Assembly: GCF_004011805.1 (NCBI RefSeq)
Contig: NZ_RCHJ01000022.1
Span: forward strand, 52,799 to 116,798
Length of the DNA: 64,000 bases
Direction: 5' to 3'
Source of the DNA: Piscinibacter defluvii
GTDB lineage: Bacteria; Pseudomonadota; Gammaproteobacteria; Burkholderiales; Burkholderiaceae_C
Below are positions 10,692 through 21,262 of the stretch, in pieces (position 1 is the first letter of the stretch; the number at the start of each line of letters is the position of its first letter). Position numbers and translations under genes: made by a program. The notes beneath the pieces were generated by a model. The model searched no databases, was not told where the DNA came from, and saw only the letters and a list, made by a program, of their open reading frames with translations.

Positions 10692-11432
10692 ATGGCCACC
10701 ACCGCCGCACCGCCCACCCCCGCCTTCAGCCCGCTGTACCAGCAGATCAAGGCGCTGATGCTGCGCGAACTGCAGGCCGGCGTGTGGCGCCCGGGCGAGA
10801 CCATCCCGAGCGAGACCGAGCTGGCCGGCCGCTTCAAGGTCAGCCAGGGCACGGTGCGCAAGGCGATCGACGAGCTGGCGGCCGAGAACCACCTGGTGCG
10901 CCGCCAGGGCAAGGGCACCTTCGTCGCGACGCACGGCGAGCAGCAGACCCAGTTCCGCTTCCTGCGCCTGCAGCCCGACGACGGCGTCAGCGAAGGCACG
11001 ACGCGCCGCTTCATCGACTGCCGCCGCCTGCGTGCGCCGGCCGACGTCGCGCGCGCGCTCGGGCTGCGCTCGGGCGATGCGGCGATCCAGGTCAAGCGCG
11101 TGCTGTCGCTGCGCGATGCGCCGGTGGTGTTCGACGAGATCTGGCTGCCGGCCGTGCTGTTCAAGGGGCTCACCGCCGAGCGGCTGTCGGACTACCGCGG
11201 ACCGATGTACCAGCTGTTCGAGTCGGAGTTCGGCGTGCGCATGGTGCGTGCCGAGGAGAAGATCCGCGCCGTCGCGGCGCAGGGCGAATCGGCCGAGCTG
11301 CTGGCGGTGCCCGAGGGCACGCCGCTGCTGTCGGTGGAGCGCCTGTCGCTGACCTACGGCGACAAGCCGGTCGAGCTGCGCCGCGGTCTCTACCACACGG
11401 CCACCCACCACTACCGCAACGAACTGAGCTGA
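10692..11432 (+). CDS. GntR-family transcriptional regulator (HutC/UTRA type), probable TCA-cycle regulator
   Basis: 246 residues. An N-terminal winged helix (about residues 12-80: [48 protein letters not shown]) is followed by a UTRA effector-binding domain (about 95-240). The ATG at 10692 is chosen because family members start a few residues before the PLYQQ helix; a start at 10659 would add 11 unconserved residues. The gene sits between mdh (divergent) and sdhCDAB-gltA (downstream, same strand), and the two operator-like sequences are in front of mdh/gntR and acnB. The likely role is control of TCA-cycle genes in response to a small acid or phosphorylated ligand; the effector is unknown. 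Confidence 0.9.
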   Translation: MATTAAPPTPAFSPLYQQIKALMLRELQAGVWRPGETIPSETELAGRFKVSQGTVRKAIDELAAENHLVRRQGKGTFVATHGEQQTQFRFLRLQPDDGVSEGTTRRFIDCRRLRAPADVARALGLRSGDAAIQVKRVLSLRDAPVVFDEIWLPAVLFKGLTAERLSDYRGPMYQLFESEFGVRMVRAEEKIRAVAAQGESAELLAVPEGTPLLSVERLSLTYGDKPVELRRGLYHTATHHYRNELS

Positions 11433-11517
11433 ACGCAAGCGCCATGCAAGCCTGCTGCACTGCAATAGAATCGTTCGGTTTCGCGCCGATTACATCCACC
11501 ACACCACAAGGTTGGGC

Positions 11518-11940
11518 ATGGCAGACACCCTGAAGCCGCGGCCGCAGTACCGCAACATCCACGTCTCCCAGATCGTCGCGTACCGCCTGCCGCCGGCGGG
11601 CATCGTGTCGATCCTGCACCGGGTCAGCGGCGTGCTGATGTTCCTGCTGCTGCCCTTCGTGGTCTGGCTGTTCGACGTCAGCGTCAGCTCGGAGGTCTCG
11701 TACGAGCGCTTCCGCGCAGCCTTCGTGGTGGGCGTCGGCTTCCTGCCGGGCTGGTTCCTCAAGCTCGTCGTGCTGGGCCTGATCTGGGCCTACCTGCACC
11801 ACCTGATCGCCGGGCTGCGCCACCTGTGGATGGACGCGACCCACGCGGTCACCAAGGAGTTCGGGCAGCAGTCGGCGATCGGCACGCTCGTGCTGTCGGT
11901 GCTGATCACGCTGGTGCTGGCCTACAGGCTGTTCTTCTGA
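11518..11940 (+). CDS. sdhC: succinate dehydrogenase cytochrome b556 subunit
   Basis: 140-residue membrane anchor of complex II that binds heme b and ubiquinone with SdhD. Three hydrophobic helices are visible (about residues 30-52, 65-90, 110-138). Conserved features are RPPAGIVSILHRVSG-type residues after the N-terminus (here RLPPAGIVSILHRVSG, with the quinone-site Ser and Arg) and the heme-ligand region HHLIAGLRHLWMD. The ATG at 11518 is preceded by AAGG (11507-11510); an upstream TTG at 11512 would add only two residues. A TAGAAT hexamer at 11466-11471 could be the -10 of the sdh operon, but no matching -35 is clear. Confidence 0.94.
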   Translation: MADTLKPRPQYRNIHVSQIVAYRLPPAGIVSILHRVSGVLMFLLLPFVVWLFDVSVSSEVSYERFRAAFVVGVGFLPGWFLKLVVLGLIWAYLHHLIAGLRHLWMDATHAVTKEFGQQSAIGTLVLSVLITLVLAYRLFF

Positions 11941-11954
11941 ACGAGGCGGATTCG

Positions 11955-12317
11955 ATGGCACAGACTTTCGGTTCCAAGCGCACCGTCGTCGGCGCGCACT
12001 ACGGCCTGCGCGACTGGCTCGCGCAGCGAGTCACCGCGGCGCTGATGGCGCTGTTCACGCTCGCGCTGATCGTGCAGGTGCTGCTGCCCGGTGAACTGGG
12101 CTACGACAAGTGGGCCGGCATCTTCAGCCGGCAGTGGATGAAGGTGCTGACCTTCGTCGTGATCGTCTCGCTGGCCTACCACGCGTGGGTGGGCATGCGC
12201 GACGTGTGGATGGACTACGTCAAGCCGGTCGGCATCAAGCTGCTGCTGCAGGTGTTCACGATCGTCTGGCTGGTCGGTTGCCTGGGTTGGGCCGTCCAGG
12301 TCCTGTGGAGTCTCTGA
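11955..12317 (+). CDS. sdhD: succinate dehydrogenase hydrophobic membrane anchor subunit
   Basis: 120 residues with three transmembrane helices; partner of SdhC in heme and ubiquinone binding. Typical features are GAHYGLRDWLAQRVTA near the start (Arg and Trp near the quinone site) and YHAWVGMRDVWMDYVKP with the heme-ligand His and the Asp-Tyr pair. It lies 14 nt after sdhC and its stop is 5 nt before the sdhA ATG, within the sdhCDAB operon. Confidence 0.93.
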   Translation: MAQTFGSKRTVVGAHYGLRDWLAQRVTAALMALFTLALIVQVLLPGELGYDKWAGIFSRQWMKVLTFVVIVSLAYHAWVGMRDVWMDYVKPVGIKLLLQVFTIVWLVGCLGWAVQVLWSL

Positions 12318-12322
12318 ATCCG

Positions 12323-14113
12323 ATGGCTGCCAACGTGTTGAAGCGCAAGTTCGATGTGGTGATCGTCGGGGCCGGCGGCTCCGGCATGCGGGCCTCGCTG
12401 CAGCTGGCCCGCGCGGGGCTGAACGTGGCCGTGCTCTCGAAGGTGTTCCCGACCCGCTCGCACACCGTGGCGGCGCAGGGCGGCATCGGCGCCTCGCTCG
12501 GAAACATGAGCGAGGACAACTGGCACTACCACTTCTTCGACACCGTCAAGGGCTCCGACTGGCTCGGCGACCAGGACGCGATCGAGTTCATGTGCCGCGA
12601 GGCGCCCAAGGTCGTCTACGAGCTCGAGCACTTCGGCATGCCGTTCGACCGCAACCCGGACGGCACGATCTACCAGCGCCCGTTCGGCGGCCACACCGCC
12701 AACTACGGCGAGAAGCCGGTGCAGCGCGCCTGCGCCGCGGCCGACCGCACCGGCCACGCGATGCTGCACACGCTGTACCAGCAGAACGTCAAGGCGCGCA
12801 CGCAGTTCTTCGTCGAGTGGATGGCACTCGACCTGATCCGCGACGCCGAGGGCGACGTGGTCGGCGTCACCGCGCTCGAGATGGAGACCGGCGACCTGCA
12901 CATCCTCGAGGCCAAGACCGTGCTGCTGGCCACCGGCGGCGCCGGGCGCATCTTCGCGGCCAGCACCAACGCCTTCATCAACACCGGCGACGGCCTGGGC
13001 ATGGCGGCACGCGCCGGCATCCCGCTCGAGGACATGGAGTTCTGGCAGTTCCACCCCACCGGCGTCGCCGGCGCGGGCGTGCTGCTGACGGAAGGCTGCC
13101 GTGGCGAAGGCGCGATCCTGCGCAACGACAAGGGCGAGCGCTTCATGGAGCGCTACGCACCGACCTTGAAGGACCTGGCGCCGCGCGACTTCGTCTCGCG
13201 CTGCATGGACCAGGAGATCAAGGAAGGGCGCGGCTGCGGTCCGAACAAGGACTACGTCGTGCTCGACATGACGCACCTGGGCGCCGAGACGATCATGAAG
13301 CGGCTGCCCTCGGTCTACGAGATCGGCCATAACTTCGCGAACGTCGACATCACGAAGGAGCCGATCCCGGTCGTGCCGACCATCCACTACCAGATGGGCG
13401 GCATCCCGACCAACATCAACGGCCAGGTGGTGGTGCCGAAGGACGGCAACGCGAACGCCGTGGTCAACGGGCTGTACGCGGTGGGCGAGTGCTCCTGCGT
13501 GAGCGTGCACGGCGCCAACCGCCTGGGCACCAACTCGCTGCTCGACCTGCTGGTGTTCGGCCGTGCGGCCGGCAACCACATCGTCGACAGCGCGCTCAAG
13601 ACGAAGAACCACAAGCCGCTGCCGGCGGATGCGGCCGACTTCACCCGCGCGCGCCTGGCGAAGTACGAGAAGAGCACCGGCGGCGAGTACGCCCAGGACG
13701 TGGCCAACGACCTGCGCAAGAGCATGCAGCAGCATGCCGGCGTGTTCCGCACCCAGGCGTCGATGGACGAGGGCGTGGTCAAGGTCAAGGAGATCGCCGA
13801 GCGCGTGAAGGCCATCCACCTGGCCGACAAGTCCAAGGTCTTCAACACCGCGCGCATCGAGGCGCTCGAGGTGGAGAACCTGATCGAGTGTGCGCTGGCG
13901 ACCATGATCTCCGCGGCCGCCCGCAAGGAAAGCCGCGGCGCGCACACCGTCAACGACTACGCCGACACGCCCGAGCACCCGAACGGCCGCAACGACGCCG
14001 AGTGGATGAAGCACACGCTGTGGTTCAAGGAGGGCAACCGCCTCGACTACAAGCCGGTCAACCTGAAGCCGCTGACCGCCGAATCGATCCCGCCCAAGGT
14101 GCGGACCTTCTGA
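12323..14113 (+). CDS. sdhA: succinate dehydrogenase flavoprotein subunit
   Basis: 596-residue catalytic subunit of complex II, oxidising succinate to fumarate at a covalently bound FAD. Visible are the dinucleotide-binding motif VGAGGSGMRASL (about residues 15-26), the His that carries FAD in RSHTVAAQGG (H47), the substrate-loop HPTGV, the GEGAILRN segment, and the C-terminal capping/substrate Arg in SVHGANRLGTNSLLD. It is followed 8 nt later by sdhB. The covalent flavin is installed by SdhE, encoded two genes downstream. Confidence 0.97.
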   Translation: MAANVLKRKFDVVIVGAGGSGMRASLQLARAGLNVAVLSKVFPTRSHTVAAQGGIGASLGNMSEDNWHYHFFDTVKGSDWLGDQDAIEFMCREAPKVVYELEHFGMPFDRNPDGTIYQRPFGGHTANYGEKPVQRACAAADRTGHAMLHTLYQQNVKARTQFFVEWMALDLIRDAEGDVVGVTALEMETGDLHILEAKTVLLATGGAGRIFAASTNAFINTGDGLGMAARAGIPLEDMEFWQFHPTGVAGAGVLLTEGCRGEGAILRNDKGERFMERYAPTLKDLAPRDFVSRCMDQEIKEGRGCGPNKDYVVLDMTHLGAETIMKRLPSVYEIGHNFANVDITKEPIPVVPTIHYQMGGIPTNINGQVVVPKDGNANAVVNGLYAVGECSCVSVHGANRLGTNSLLDLLVFGRAAGNHIVDSALKTKNHKPLPADAADFTRARLAKYEKSTGGEYAQDVANDLRKSMQQHAGVFRTQASMDEGVVKVKEIAERVKAIHLADKSKVFNTARIEALEVENLIECALATMISAAARKESRGAHTVNDYADTPEHPNGRNDAEWMKHTLWFKEGNRLDYKPVNLKPLTAESIPPKVRTF

Positions 14114-14121
14114 GCACGACC

Positions 14122-14826
14122 ATGGCCAAGCGCACCTTCCAGATCTACCGCTACGACCCCGACACCGACGCGAAGCCGCGCATGCAGACCCTCGAGATCG
14201 AACTCGACGGGTCCGAGCGCATGCTGCTGGACGCGCTGATGAAGCTGAAGTCGGTCGACCCGAGCCTGAGCTTCCGCCGCAGCTGCCGCGAGGGCGTGTG
14301 CGGGTCGGACGCGATGAACATCAACGGCAAGAACGGCCTGGCGTGCCTGACCAACATGCGCACGCTGCCCGACACCGTGGTGCTCAAGCCGCTGCCCGGC
14401 CTGCCGGTGATCCGCGACCTGATCGTGGACATGACGCAGTTCTTCAAGCAGTACCACTCGATCAAGCCCTACCTGGTCAACGACGAGCCGCCGCCCGAGA
14501 AGGAGCGCCTGCAGTCGCCCGAGGAGCGCGACGAGCTGAACGGCCTGTACGAGTGCATCCTGTGCGCGAGCTGCAGCACGAGCTGCCCGAGCTTCTGGTG
14601 GAACCCGGACAAGTTCGTCGGCCCCGCCGGCCTGCTGCAGGCCTACCGCTTCATCGCCGACAGCCGCGACCAGGCCACCGGGGAGCGACTCGACAACCTC
14701 GAGGACCCGTACCGCCTGTTCCGCTGCCACACGATCATGAACTGCGTCGACGTCTGCCCGAAGGGCCTGAACCCGACCAAGGCGATCGGCAAGATCAAGG
14801 AGCTGATGGTCCGCCGGGCCGTCTGA
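14122..14826 (+). CDS. sdhB: succinate dehydrogenase iron-sulfur subunit
   Basis: 234 residues that carry electrons from FAD to ubiquinone through three clusters. The N-terminal ferredoxin domain has the [2Fe-2S] ligands in SCREGVCGSDAMNING plus NGLAC. The C-terminal domain has CILCASCSTSCP for [4Fe-4S] and CHTIMNCVDVCPKGLNP for [3Fe-4S]/[4Fe-4S]. Length is typical. Confidence 0.97.
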   Translation: MAKRTFQIYRYDPDTDAKPRMQTLEIELDGSERMLLDALMKLKSVDPSLSFRRSCREGVCGSDAMNINGKNGLACLTNMRTLPDTVVLKPLPGLPVIRDLIVDMTQFFKQYHSIKPYLVNDEPPPEKERLQSPEERDELNGLYECILCASCSTSCPSFWWNPDKFVGPAGLLQAYRFIADSRDQATGERLDNLEDPYRLFRCHTIMNCVDVCPKGLNPTKAIGKIKELMVRRAV

Positions 14827-14855
14827 TCTCCCGAGCCCCGCAGCAGGTCCCGCGC

Positions 14856-15158
14856 ATGTCCGACGCCCTGATCGATGCCCGGGAGCTTTCGCGGCTGCGC
14901 TGGCGCTGCCGGCGCGGCCTGCTCGAGAACGACCTGTTCGTCGAGCGCTTCTTCGCGGGGCATCCGTCCGTCACGGTGCACCAGGCCGCGGGCCTGGCGG
15001 CGCTGATGGAGCTGCCCGACAACGACTTGCTGGACCTGCTGCTGCGCCGCCGCGAGCCCGAGGGCGCGCTGGCGCGCGACGAGGTGATCGAGGTGCTTCG
15101 CCTGCTGCGCACGCCGGGCACCGAATATGCAAGGGCCGCACAGACGAGCCCGGACTGA
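14856..15158 (+). CDS. sdhE: FAD assembly factor SdhE
   Basis: 100-residue member of the SdhE/DUF339 family that promotes covalent flavinylation of SdhA. The diagnostic [14 protein letters not shown] segment corresponds to the family's RGMxExD motif (here RGLLEND), and [14 protein letters not shown] follows as in the five-helix fold. Position directly after sdhB and before gltA is the usual betaproteobacterial arrangement. Confidence 0.93.
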   Translation: MSDALIDARELSRLRWRCRRGLLENDLFVERFFAGHPSVTVHQAAGLAALMELPDNDLLDLLLRRREPEGALARDEVIEVLRLLRTPGTEYARAAQTSPD

Positions 15159-15186
15159 CCTTCCAACCGCTCTTCAAGGAATGCCC

Positions 15187-16497
15187 ATGACACCGTCTGA
15201 CGTCAAAGCCACCCTGTCATTCTCGGACGGCAGCCCGAGCATGGACCTGCCGATGTTCAAGGGCTCGATCGGCCCCGACGTCATCGACATCCGCAAGCTG
15301 TACGCCCAGACCGGCAAGTTCACCTACGACCCGGGCTTCCTCTCGACCGCCTCGTGCCAGTCGACCATCACCTACATCGACGGCGACAAGGGCGAGCTGC
15401 TGTACCGCGGCTACCCGATCGAGCAGCTGGCGACCAACTGCGACTTCCTCGACACCTGCTACCTGCTGCTGTACGGCGAGCTGCCGAACGTGCAGCAGCA
15501 GGCCGACTTCAAGAAGCTCGTGACCACCCACACCATGGTCAACGAGCAGATGCAGTTCTTCCTGCGCGGCTTCCGGCGTGATGCGCACCCGATGGCGGTG
15601 ATGACCGGCCTGGTCGGAGCGCTGTCGGCCTTCTATCACGACAGCACCGACATCAACAACCCGAAGCACCGCGAGATCGCCGCGATCCGCCTGATCGCGA
15701 AGATGCCGACGCTGGTGGCCATGGCCTACAAGTACGGCATCGGCCAGCCCTACATGTACCCGAAGAACTCGCTGTCCTACTCGGCGAACTTCATGCGCAT
15801 GATGTTCGCGACGCCGTGCGAGGAGTACGAGCCGAACGACGTGCTGGTGCGTGCGATCGACCGCATCTTCATCCTGCACGCCGACCACGAGCAGAACGCC
15901 TCCACCTCCACCGTGCGGCTGTGCGGCTCGTCGGGCACCAACCCGTTCGCGGCCATCGCCGCCGGCGTGGCCTGCCTGTGGGGCCCGGCGCACGGCGGTG
16001 CCAACGAGGCGGCGCTGAACATGCTGGAAGAGATCCAGCGCAACGGCGGCGTCGAGAAGATCGGCGAGTTCATCAAGCAGGTGAAGGACAAGAACTCCAA
16101 CGTCAAGCTGATGGGCTTCGGCCACCGGGTCTACAAGAACTACGACCCGCGCGCCAAGCTGATGCGCGAGACCTGCCACGAGGTGCTGGGCGCGCTCGGC
16201 CTGGGCAACGACCCGCTGTTCAAGCTGGCGATGGCGCTGGAGAAGATCGCGCTGGAAGACGAATACTTCGTCGCCCGCAAGCTGTACCCGAACGTCGACT
16301 TCTATTCCGGCATCGTGCAGCGCGCGATCGGCATCCCGGTCTCGCTGTTCACCGCGATCTTCGCGCTCGCGCGCACGGTCGGCTGGATCGCCCAGCTCAA
16401 CGAGATGATCGGCGACCCCGAGTACAAGATCGGCCGCCCGCGCCAGCTCTACCACGGCTCGCCGCGCCGCGACGTCAAGCCGATCTCGCAGCGCTGA
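15187..16497 (+). CDS. gltA: citrate synthase (type II)
   Basis: 436 residues; condenses oxaloacetate with acetyl-CoA at the entry of the TCA cycle. The long N-terminal domain ([19 protein letters not shown]) marks the hexameric, NADH-sensitive type. Active-site motifs are [27 protein letters not shown] and [15 protein letters not shown] (His near residue 312). Two ATGs lie 6 nt apart; the second (15187) has AAGGA at 15175-15179 with 7-nt spacing, the first only 1 nt. A terminator-like hairpin follows. Confidence 0.96.
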   Translation: MTPSDVKATLSFSDGSPSMDLPMFKGSIGPDVIDIRKLYAQTGKFTYDPGFLSTASCQSTITYIDGDKGELLYRGYPIEQLATNCDFLDTCYLLLYGELPNVQQQADFKKLVTTHTMVNEQMQFFLRGFRRDAHPMAVMTGLVGALSAFYHDSTDINNPKHREIAAIRLIAKMPTLVAMAYKYGIGQPYMYPKNSLSYSANFMRMMFATPCEEYEPNDVLVRAIDRIFILHADHEQNASTSTVRLCGSSGTNPFAAIAAGVACLWGPAHGGANEAALNMLEEIQRNGGVEKIGEFIKQVKDKNSNVKLMGFGHRVYKNYDPRAKLMRETCHEVLGALGLGNDPLFKLAMALEKIALEDEYFVARKLYPNVDFYSGIVQRAIGIPVSLFTAIFALARTVGWIAQLNEMIGDPEYKIGRPRQLYHGSPRRDVKPISQR

Positions 16498-16519
16498 GAC
16501 CGCGCGCACCCTGCGCCAC

Positions 16520-16552
16520 GGGCCCCGCCGCGCAAGCGCCGGGGCCTTCTTC
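16520..16552 (+). terminator. probable terminator after gltA
   Basis: A GC-rich hairpin GGCCCCG (16521-16527) / CGGGGCC (16540-16546), with an inner GCGC-AA-GCGC helix, is followed by TTCTTC. It starts about 23 nt after the gltA stop and closes the sdh-gltA operon. Confidence 0.6.
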
Positions 16553-16594
16553 ATGCCCGTAAAATCAGCGCTTTCCGCTGTCGAGCGCCGCGCC

Positions 16595-18016
16595 ATGGCC
16601 CGCACCCTGTACGACAAGATCTGGGACGAACACGTCGTCCACACCGAGGACGACGGCACCGCGGTGCTCTACATCGACCGGCACCTGGTGCACGAGGTGA
16701 CCAGCCCTCAGGCCTTCGAGGGGCTGCGCCTGGCCAGCCGCAAGCCCTGGCGCGTCAGCTCGATCGTCGCGACGGCCGACCACAACACGCCGACCACCGG
16801 CTGGGAGCGCGGCTACGACGGCATTGCCGATCCGATCTCCAAGCAGCAGATCACCACGCTGGACGCCAACATCAAGGCCTTCGGCGCAGCTGCCTTCTTC
16901 CCCTTCCTCGACAAGCGCCAGGGCATCGTGCACGTGATCGGGCCCGAGCAGGGCGCCACGCTGCCGGGCATGACGGTGGTCTGCGGCGACTCGCACACCT
17001 CCACGCACGGCGCGTTCGGCGCGCTGGCGCACGGCATCGGCACCAGCGAGGTCGAGCACGTGCTGGCCACGCAGACGCTGCTGGCCAAGAAGGCGAAGAA
17101 CATGCTCGTGCGCGTCGAGGGTCGGCTCGCGCCGGGCTGCGGCGCCAAGGACATCGTGCTGGCCATCATCGGCCGAATCGGCACCGCCGGCGGCACGGGC
17201 TACACGATCGAGTTCGGCGGCTCGGCGATCCGCTCGCTCAGCATGGAAGGCCGCATGACCGTCTGCAACATGGCGATCGAGGCCGGGGCGCGCGCCGGCA
17301 TGGTCGCGGTGGACGAGACCACGCTCGCCTACGTGAAGAACCGCCCGCTCGCACCCACCGGCCTGGAGTGGGAGCAGGCCGCGGCCTACTGGCGCACGCT
17401 GCACTCCGACGAGGGCGCGGCGTTCGACAAGGTGGTCGATCTCGACGCCGCGCAGATCCGCCCGCAGGTGACCTGGGGCACCTCGCCGGAGATGGTGCTG
17501 TCGGTCGAGGACCGCGTGCCCGACCCCGAGCGCGAGAAGGATCCGGTCAGGCGCAGCGCGATCGAGCGCGCGCTGCAGTACATGGGCCTGGAGCCGAACA
17601 AGCCGATCGTGGACATCCGCATCGACAAGGTGTTCATCGGCTCGTGCACCAACTCCCGCATCGAGGACCTGCGCGAGGCCGCGGCCGTGGTGCGCAAGCT
17701 CGGCGCGCGCGTGGCCGGCAACGTGCGGCTCGCAATGGTGGTGCCCGGCTCGGGCCTGGTGAAGGCGCAAGCCGAGCGCGAGGGCCTGCACGAGGTGTTC
17801 AAGGCGGCCGGCTTCGAGTGGCGCGAGCCCGGCTGCTCGATGTGCCTGGCGATGAACGCCGACCGCCTCGAGCCCGGCGAGCGCTGCGCCTCCACCAGCA
17901 ACCGCAACTTCGAAGGCCGCCAGGGTGCTGGCGGTCGCACCCACCTGGTCAGCCCGGCGATGGCCGCCGCAGCCGCGATCGAAGGCCATTTCGTCGACGT
18001 GCGGCGCATCGCCTGA
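16595..18016 (+). CDS. leuC: 3-isopropylmalate dehydratase large subunit
   Basis: 473-residue [4Fe-4S] subunit of isopropylmalate isomerase (leucine synthesis), partner of LeuD. Cluster ligands are C351 (GSCTNSR), C414 and C417 (PGCSMC). Substrate and fold motifs include [14 protein letters not shown] and [13 protein letters not shown]. The start [15 protein letters not shown] is the standard LeuC N-terminus; the frame is open 14 codons further up but that extension is not conserved. leuD follows after 23 nt. Confidence 0.97.
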   Translation: MARTLYDKIWDEHVVHTEDDGTAVLYIDRHLVHEVTSPQAFEGLRLASRKPWRVSSIVATADHNTPTTGWERGYDGIADPISKQQITTLDANIKAFGAAAFFPFLDKRQGIVHVIGPEQGATLPGMTVVCGDSHTSTHGAFGALAHGIGTSEVEHVLATQTLLAKKAKNMLVRVEGRLAPGCGAKDIVLAIIGRIGTAGGTGYTIEFGGSAIRSLSMEGRMTVCNMAIEAGARAGMVAVDETTLAYVKNRPLAPTGLEWEQAAAYWRTLHSDEGAAFDKVVDLDAAQIRPQVTWGTSPEMVLSVEDRVPDPEREKDPVRRSAIERALQYMGLEPNKPIVDIRIDKVFIGSCTNSRIEDLREAAAVVRKLGARVAGNVRLAMVVPGSGLVKAQAEREGLHEVFKAAGFEWREPGCSMCLAMNADRLEPGERCASTSNRNFEGRQGAGGRTHLVSPAMAAAAAIEGHFVDVRRIA

Positions 18017-18039
18017 CGCCCCGCGAACAGGATTCCGCC

Positions 18040-18684
18040 ATGCAAGCCTTCACCGTCCATCAGGGCCTGGTCGCGCCGCTCGACCGCGAGAACGTCGACA
18101 CCGACGCGATCATCCCCAAGCAGTTCCTCAAGTCGATCAAGCGTTCGGGCTTCGGGCCGAACCTGTTCGACGAGTGGCGCTACCTCGATCACGGCGAACC
18201 GGGCCAGGACCCGGCCTCGCGCCGGCCCAACCCCGATTTCGTGCTGAACCTGCCGCGCTACCAGGGCGCCTCGATCCTGCTGGCGCGGCGCAACTTCGGC
18301 TGCGGCTCCTCGCGCGAGCATGCGCCCTGGGCGCTGGAGCAGTATGGCTTTCGCGTCATCATCGCGCCGAGCTTCGCCGACATCTTCTTCAACAACTGCT
18401 TCAAGAACGGACTGCTGCCGATCGTGCTGCCCGACAGCACGGTGAGCCGGCTGTTCGACGAGGTGGCGGCCTTCACCGGCTACCGGCTGACGGTCGATCT
18501 GGAGCGCCAGGTGGTGATCCAGCCCGACGGCACCGAGATCGGCTTCGAGGTGCAGCCCTTCCGCAAGTACTGCCTGCTCGGCGGCTTCGACGACATCGGC
18601 CTGACGCTGCGCCACGCCGACAAGATCCGCGCCTTCGAGGCCGAGCGGCTGCTGAAGAAGCCCTGGCTCGCCCACACGCTCTGA
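18040..18684 (+). CDS. leuD: 3-isopropylmalate dehydratase small subunit
   Basis: 214-residue swivel-domain partner of LeuC. Typical motifs are [14 protein letters not shown] at residues 19-32, [13 protein letters not shown] (substrate-recognising loop), and [11 protein letters not shown]. Length and N-terminus ([16 protein letters not shown]) are normal. leuB starts 16 nt downstream. Confidence 0.97.
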   Translation: MQAFTVHQGLVAPLDRENVDTDAIIPKQFLKSIKRSGFGPNLFDEWRYLDHGEPGQDPASRRPNPDFVLNLPRYQGASILLARRNFGCGSSREHAPWALEQYGFRVIIAPSFADIFFNNCFKNGLLPIVLPDSTVSRLFDEVAAFTGYRLTVDLERQVVIQPDGTEIGFEVQPFRKYCLLGGFDDIGLTLRHADKIRAFEAERLLKKPWLAHTL

Positions 18685-18700
18685 GAACAAGGATCCCGTC

Positions 18701-19801
18701 TTGAAGATCGCCATCCTGCCGGGCGACGGCATCGGCACCGAGATCGTCGCGCAGGCCGAGCGCGTGCTGGGCTGCCTCGACCTCGAGTTCGAGACCGAGA
18801 CCGCCGCTGTCGGCGGCGCCGCCTACGAGGCGCATGGCCACCCGCTGCCCGAGGCGACGCTCAAGCTCGCCAAGGAAGCCGATGCGGTGCTGTTCGGCGC
18901 CGTCGGCGACTGGAAGTACGACAAGCTCGAGCGTGCGCTTCGCCCCGAGCAGGCCATCCTCGGCCTGCGCAAGAACCTCGGCCTGTTCGCCAACTTCCGT
19001 CCGGCGATCTGCTACGAGCAGCTGACGCATGCGTCGAGCCTGAAGCCCGAGCTGGTGGCCGGGCTGGACATCCTGATCATCCGCGAGCTGACCGGCGACA
19101 TCTACTTCGGCCAGCCGCGCGGCCGCCGCGAGGCGCCGGACGGCGCCTTCAAGGGCGCGCCCGAGGCCTTCGACACGATGCGCTACTCGCGCCCGGAGAT
19201 CGAGCGCATCGCGCACGTCGCCTTCCGGGCCGCGCGCAAGCGCAACAGGAAGGTCACGAGCGTCGACAAGGCCAACGTGCTGGAAACCTTCCAGTTCTGG
19301 AAGGACGTGGTCACCGAGGTGCACGCGCAGTACCCGGACGTCGAGCTCGAGCACATGTACGTGGACAACGCCGCGATGCAGCTCGTCAAGGCACCGAAGA
19401 AGTTCGACGTGCTGGTCACCGGCAACATGTTCGGCGACATCCTGTCCGACGAGGCGGCGATGCTGACCGGCTCGATCGGCATGCTGCCCTCGGCCTCGCT
19501 GAACGAGTCGGGCCGCGGCCTGTACGAGCCCAGCCACGGCAGTGCGCCGGACATCGCCGGTAAGGATCTTGCAAACCCCTTGGCTACAATCCTGTCCGTG
19601 GCCATGATGCTCCGCTTCTCCCTGAACCAGCCCGAGGCTGCCGACCGCATCGAGTCGGCGGTCCGGTCCGTGCTGGCGGCGGGGTACCGCACGGCAGACA
19701 TCTGGTCGGACGGTTGCACCAAGGTCGGCACGCGCGCCATGGGCGACGCCGTGGTCGCCGCGCTGTCCGGCACCACCGCCAAAACCATTACCAAGAGCTA
19801 G
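18701..19801 (+). CDS. leuB: 3-isopropylmalate dehydrogenase
   Basis: 366 residues; NAD-dependent oxidative decarboxylation, the third leucine step. Motifs: [14 protein letters not shown] at the start, [14 protein letters not shown] (substrate Arg/Tyr loop), [12 protein letters not shown], and [14 protein letters not shown] (NAD loop). The start is TTG at 18701, backed by AAGGA (18689-18693) at 7-nt spacing and by the family N-terminus; no ATG is nearby. asd follows after 91 nt. Confidence 0.96.
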   Translation: MKIAILPGDGIGTEIVAQAERVLGCLDLEFETETAAVGGAAYEAHGHPLPEATLKLAKEADAVLFGAVGDWKYDKLERALRPEQAILGLRKNLGLFANFRPAICYEQLTHASSLKPELVAGLDILIIRELTGDIYFGQPRGRREAPDGAFKGAPEAFDTMRYSRPEIERIAHVAFRAARKRNRKVTSVDKANVLETFQFWKDVVTEVHAQYPDVELEHMYVDNAAMQLVKAPKKFDVLVTGNMFGDILSDEAAMLTGSIGMLPSASLNESGRGLYEPSHGSAPDIAGKDLANPLATILSVAMMLRFSLNQPEAADRIESAVRSVLAAGYRTADIWSDGCTKVGTRAMGDAVVAALSGTTAKTITKS

Positions 19802-19892
19802 TCCGGCTCCGGTTCGTCTCGCCCATCCTCTCCCGGCGAAGCGAGCCGGGCGGAACAGGTTTCCACGACTGTGACTTGAAAGGGCGACGACG

Positions 19893-21020
19893 ATGAGACT
19901 GACGGGATTGGTAGGCTGGCGCGGCATGGTCGGCTCCGTGCTGATGGACCGCATGCAGGCCGAGGGCGACTTCGCGCACATCGAGCCGGTGTTCTTCAGC
20001 ACCAGCAACGCGGGCGGCAAGGCCCCTGCGATGGCCAGGAACGAGACCACGCTGAAGGACGCCTTCGACATCGAGGCGCTGAAGCGCTGCGAGATCATCA
20101 TCAGCGCCCAGGGCGGCGACTACACCTCCGAGGTGTTCCCCAAGCTGCGCGCCGCCGGCTGGAACGGCCACTGGATCGACGCGGCCTCGACGCTGCGCAT
20201 GAAGGACGACGCGGTCATCATCCTCGACCCCGTCAACCTGCCGGTCATCAAGAACGCCCTGGCCAAGGGCGGGCGCAACTGGATCGGCGGCAACTGCACT
20301 GTCAGCTGCATGCTGATGGGCGTGGGCGCGCTCTACAAGGCCGGGCTCGTCGAGTGGATGAACACGATGACCTACCAGGCCGCCTCGGGCGGCGGCGCGC
20401 AGCACATGCGCGAACTGCTGACGCAGTTCGGCACGCTCAACGCCGAGGTCCGGCCGCTGCTCGACGATCCGAAGAGCGCCATCCTCGAGATCGACCGCAA
20501 GATCATCGGCAAGCAGCGTTCGCTGTCGGAGGCCGAGACGGCCAACTTCGGCGTGCCGCTGGGCGGCTCCCTGATCCCCTGGATCGACAAGGACCTCGGC
20601 AACGGGGTCAGCCGCGAGGAGTGGAAGGGCGGCGCCGAAACCAACAAGATCCTCGGCCAGGGCGAGGGCTTCGGCAGCGCCGCGGTGCCGGTGGACGGCT
20701 TCTGCGTGCGCATCGGCGCGATGCGCTGCCACTCGCAGGCGCTGCTGTTCAAGCTGAAGAAGGACGTGCCGGTGGCCGACCTCGAGGCCATGATCGCGGC
20801 CGACAACGCCTGGGTGAAGGTGGTGCCCAACACCCGTGAGGCGAGCATGAAGGAACTCACGCCGGTGGCGGTGACCGGCACGCTGAGCATCCCGGTCGGT
20901 CGCATCCGCAAGATGGCCATGGGGTCGGAGTACGTCGGCGCGTTCACCATCGGCGACCAGTTGCTCTGGGGGGCAGCGGAGCCGCTGCGGCGCATGCTGC
21001 GCATCCTCGTCGAGGCCTGA
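19893..21020 (+). CDS. asd: aspartate-semialdehyde dehydrogenase
   Basis: 375 residues; NADPH-dependent reduction of aspartyl phosphate, feeding lysine/diaminopimelate, threonine and methionine synthesis. The coenzyme motif [14 protein letters not shown] is at the N-terminus, and the nucleophile C135 is in GGNCTVSC. Further family markers are [13 protein letters not shown] and the [14 protein letters not shown] segment. The leuB-asd-fimV-truA order is common in Burkholderiales. The gene is followed by a 242-nt gap with a 12-bp inverted repeat. Confidence 0.96.
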   Translation: MRLTGLVGWRGMVGSVLMDRMQAEGDFAHIEPVFFSTSNAGGKAPAMARNETTLKDAFDIEALKRCEIIISAQGGDYTSEVFPKLRAAGWNGHWIDAASTLRMKDDAVIILDPVNLPVIKNALAKGGRNWIGGNCTVSCMLMGVGALYKAGLVEWMNTMTYQAASGGGAQHMRELLTQFGTLNAEVRPLLDDPKSAILEIDRKIIGKQRSLSEAETANFGVPLGGSLIPWIDKDLGNGVSREEWKGGAETNKILGQGEGFGSAAVPVDGFCVRIGAMRCHSQALLFKLKKDVPVADLEAMIAADNAWVKVVPNTREASMKELTPVAVTGTLSIPVGRIRKMAMGSEYVGAFTIGDQLLWGAAEPLRRMLRILVEA

Positions 21021-21028
21021 TCCGGACC

Positions 21029-21088
21029 CATTTCCGCGTGTCCATTTGCGGCACGTTGGCGCACTGCCACAAAATTCACGCGGAAATG
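21029..21088. repeat. 12-bp perfect inverted repeat between asd and fimV
   Basis: CATTTCCGCGTG (21029-21040) and its exact complement CACGCGGAAATG (21077-21088) flank a 36-nt loop, 8 nt after the asd stop. No T-tract follows, so it is not an ordinary terminator. It could be a long mRNA hairpin, a 3' end processing/attenuation structure, or two half-sites of a looping regulator. The rest of the gap (to 21262) holds an AT-richer stretch (about 21130-21165) that probably carries the fimV promoter. Confidence 0.6.
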
Positions 21089-21262
21089 CACGGAACGTGA
21101 GTCCCTGCGAACGTCAGCCAATGCATGAGCTTGTATCGGTATCCTCTTGATGTTATTGTGGTTTCCACCCTTTTCTCGAGAGATGCGCATGTTCTGCGCG
21201 GGTGACGATGTCGACATTGGCGGGCCTGCTGTCGGTCCTGCACGTTCCTTCTGGGAGACGCC

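Noticed and set aside
19569..19590. TTGCAA and TACAAT inside leuB as an internal promoter for asd
   Set aside because: Only 10 nt separate the hexamers, too short for sigma-70.
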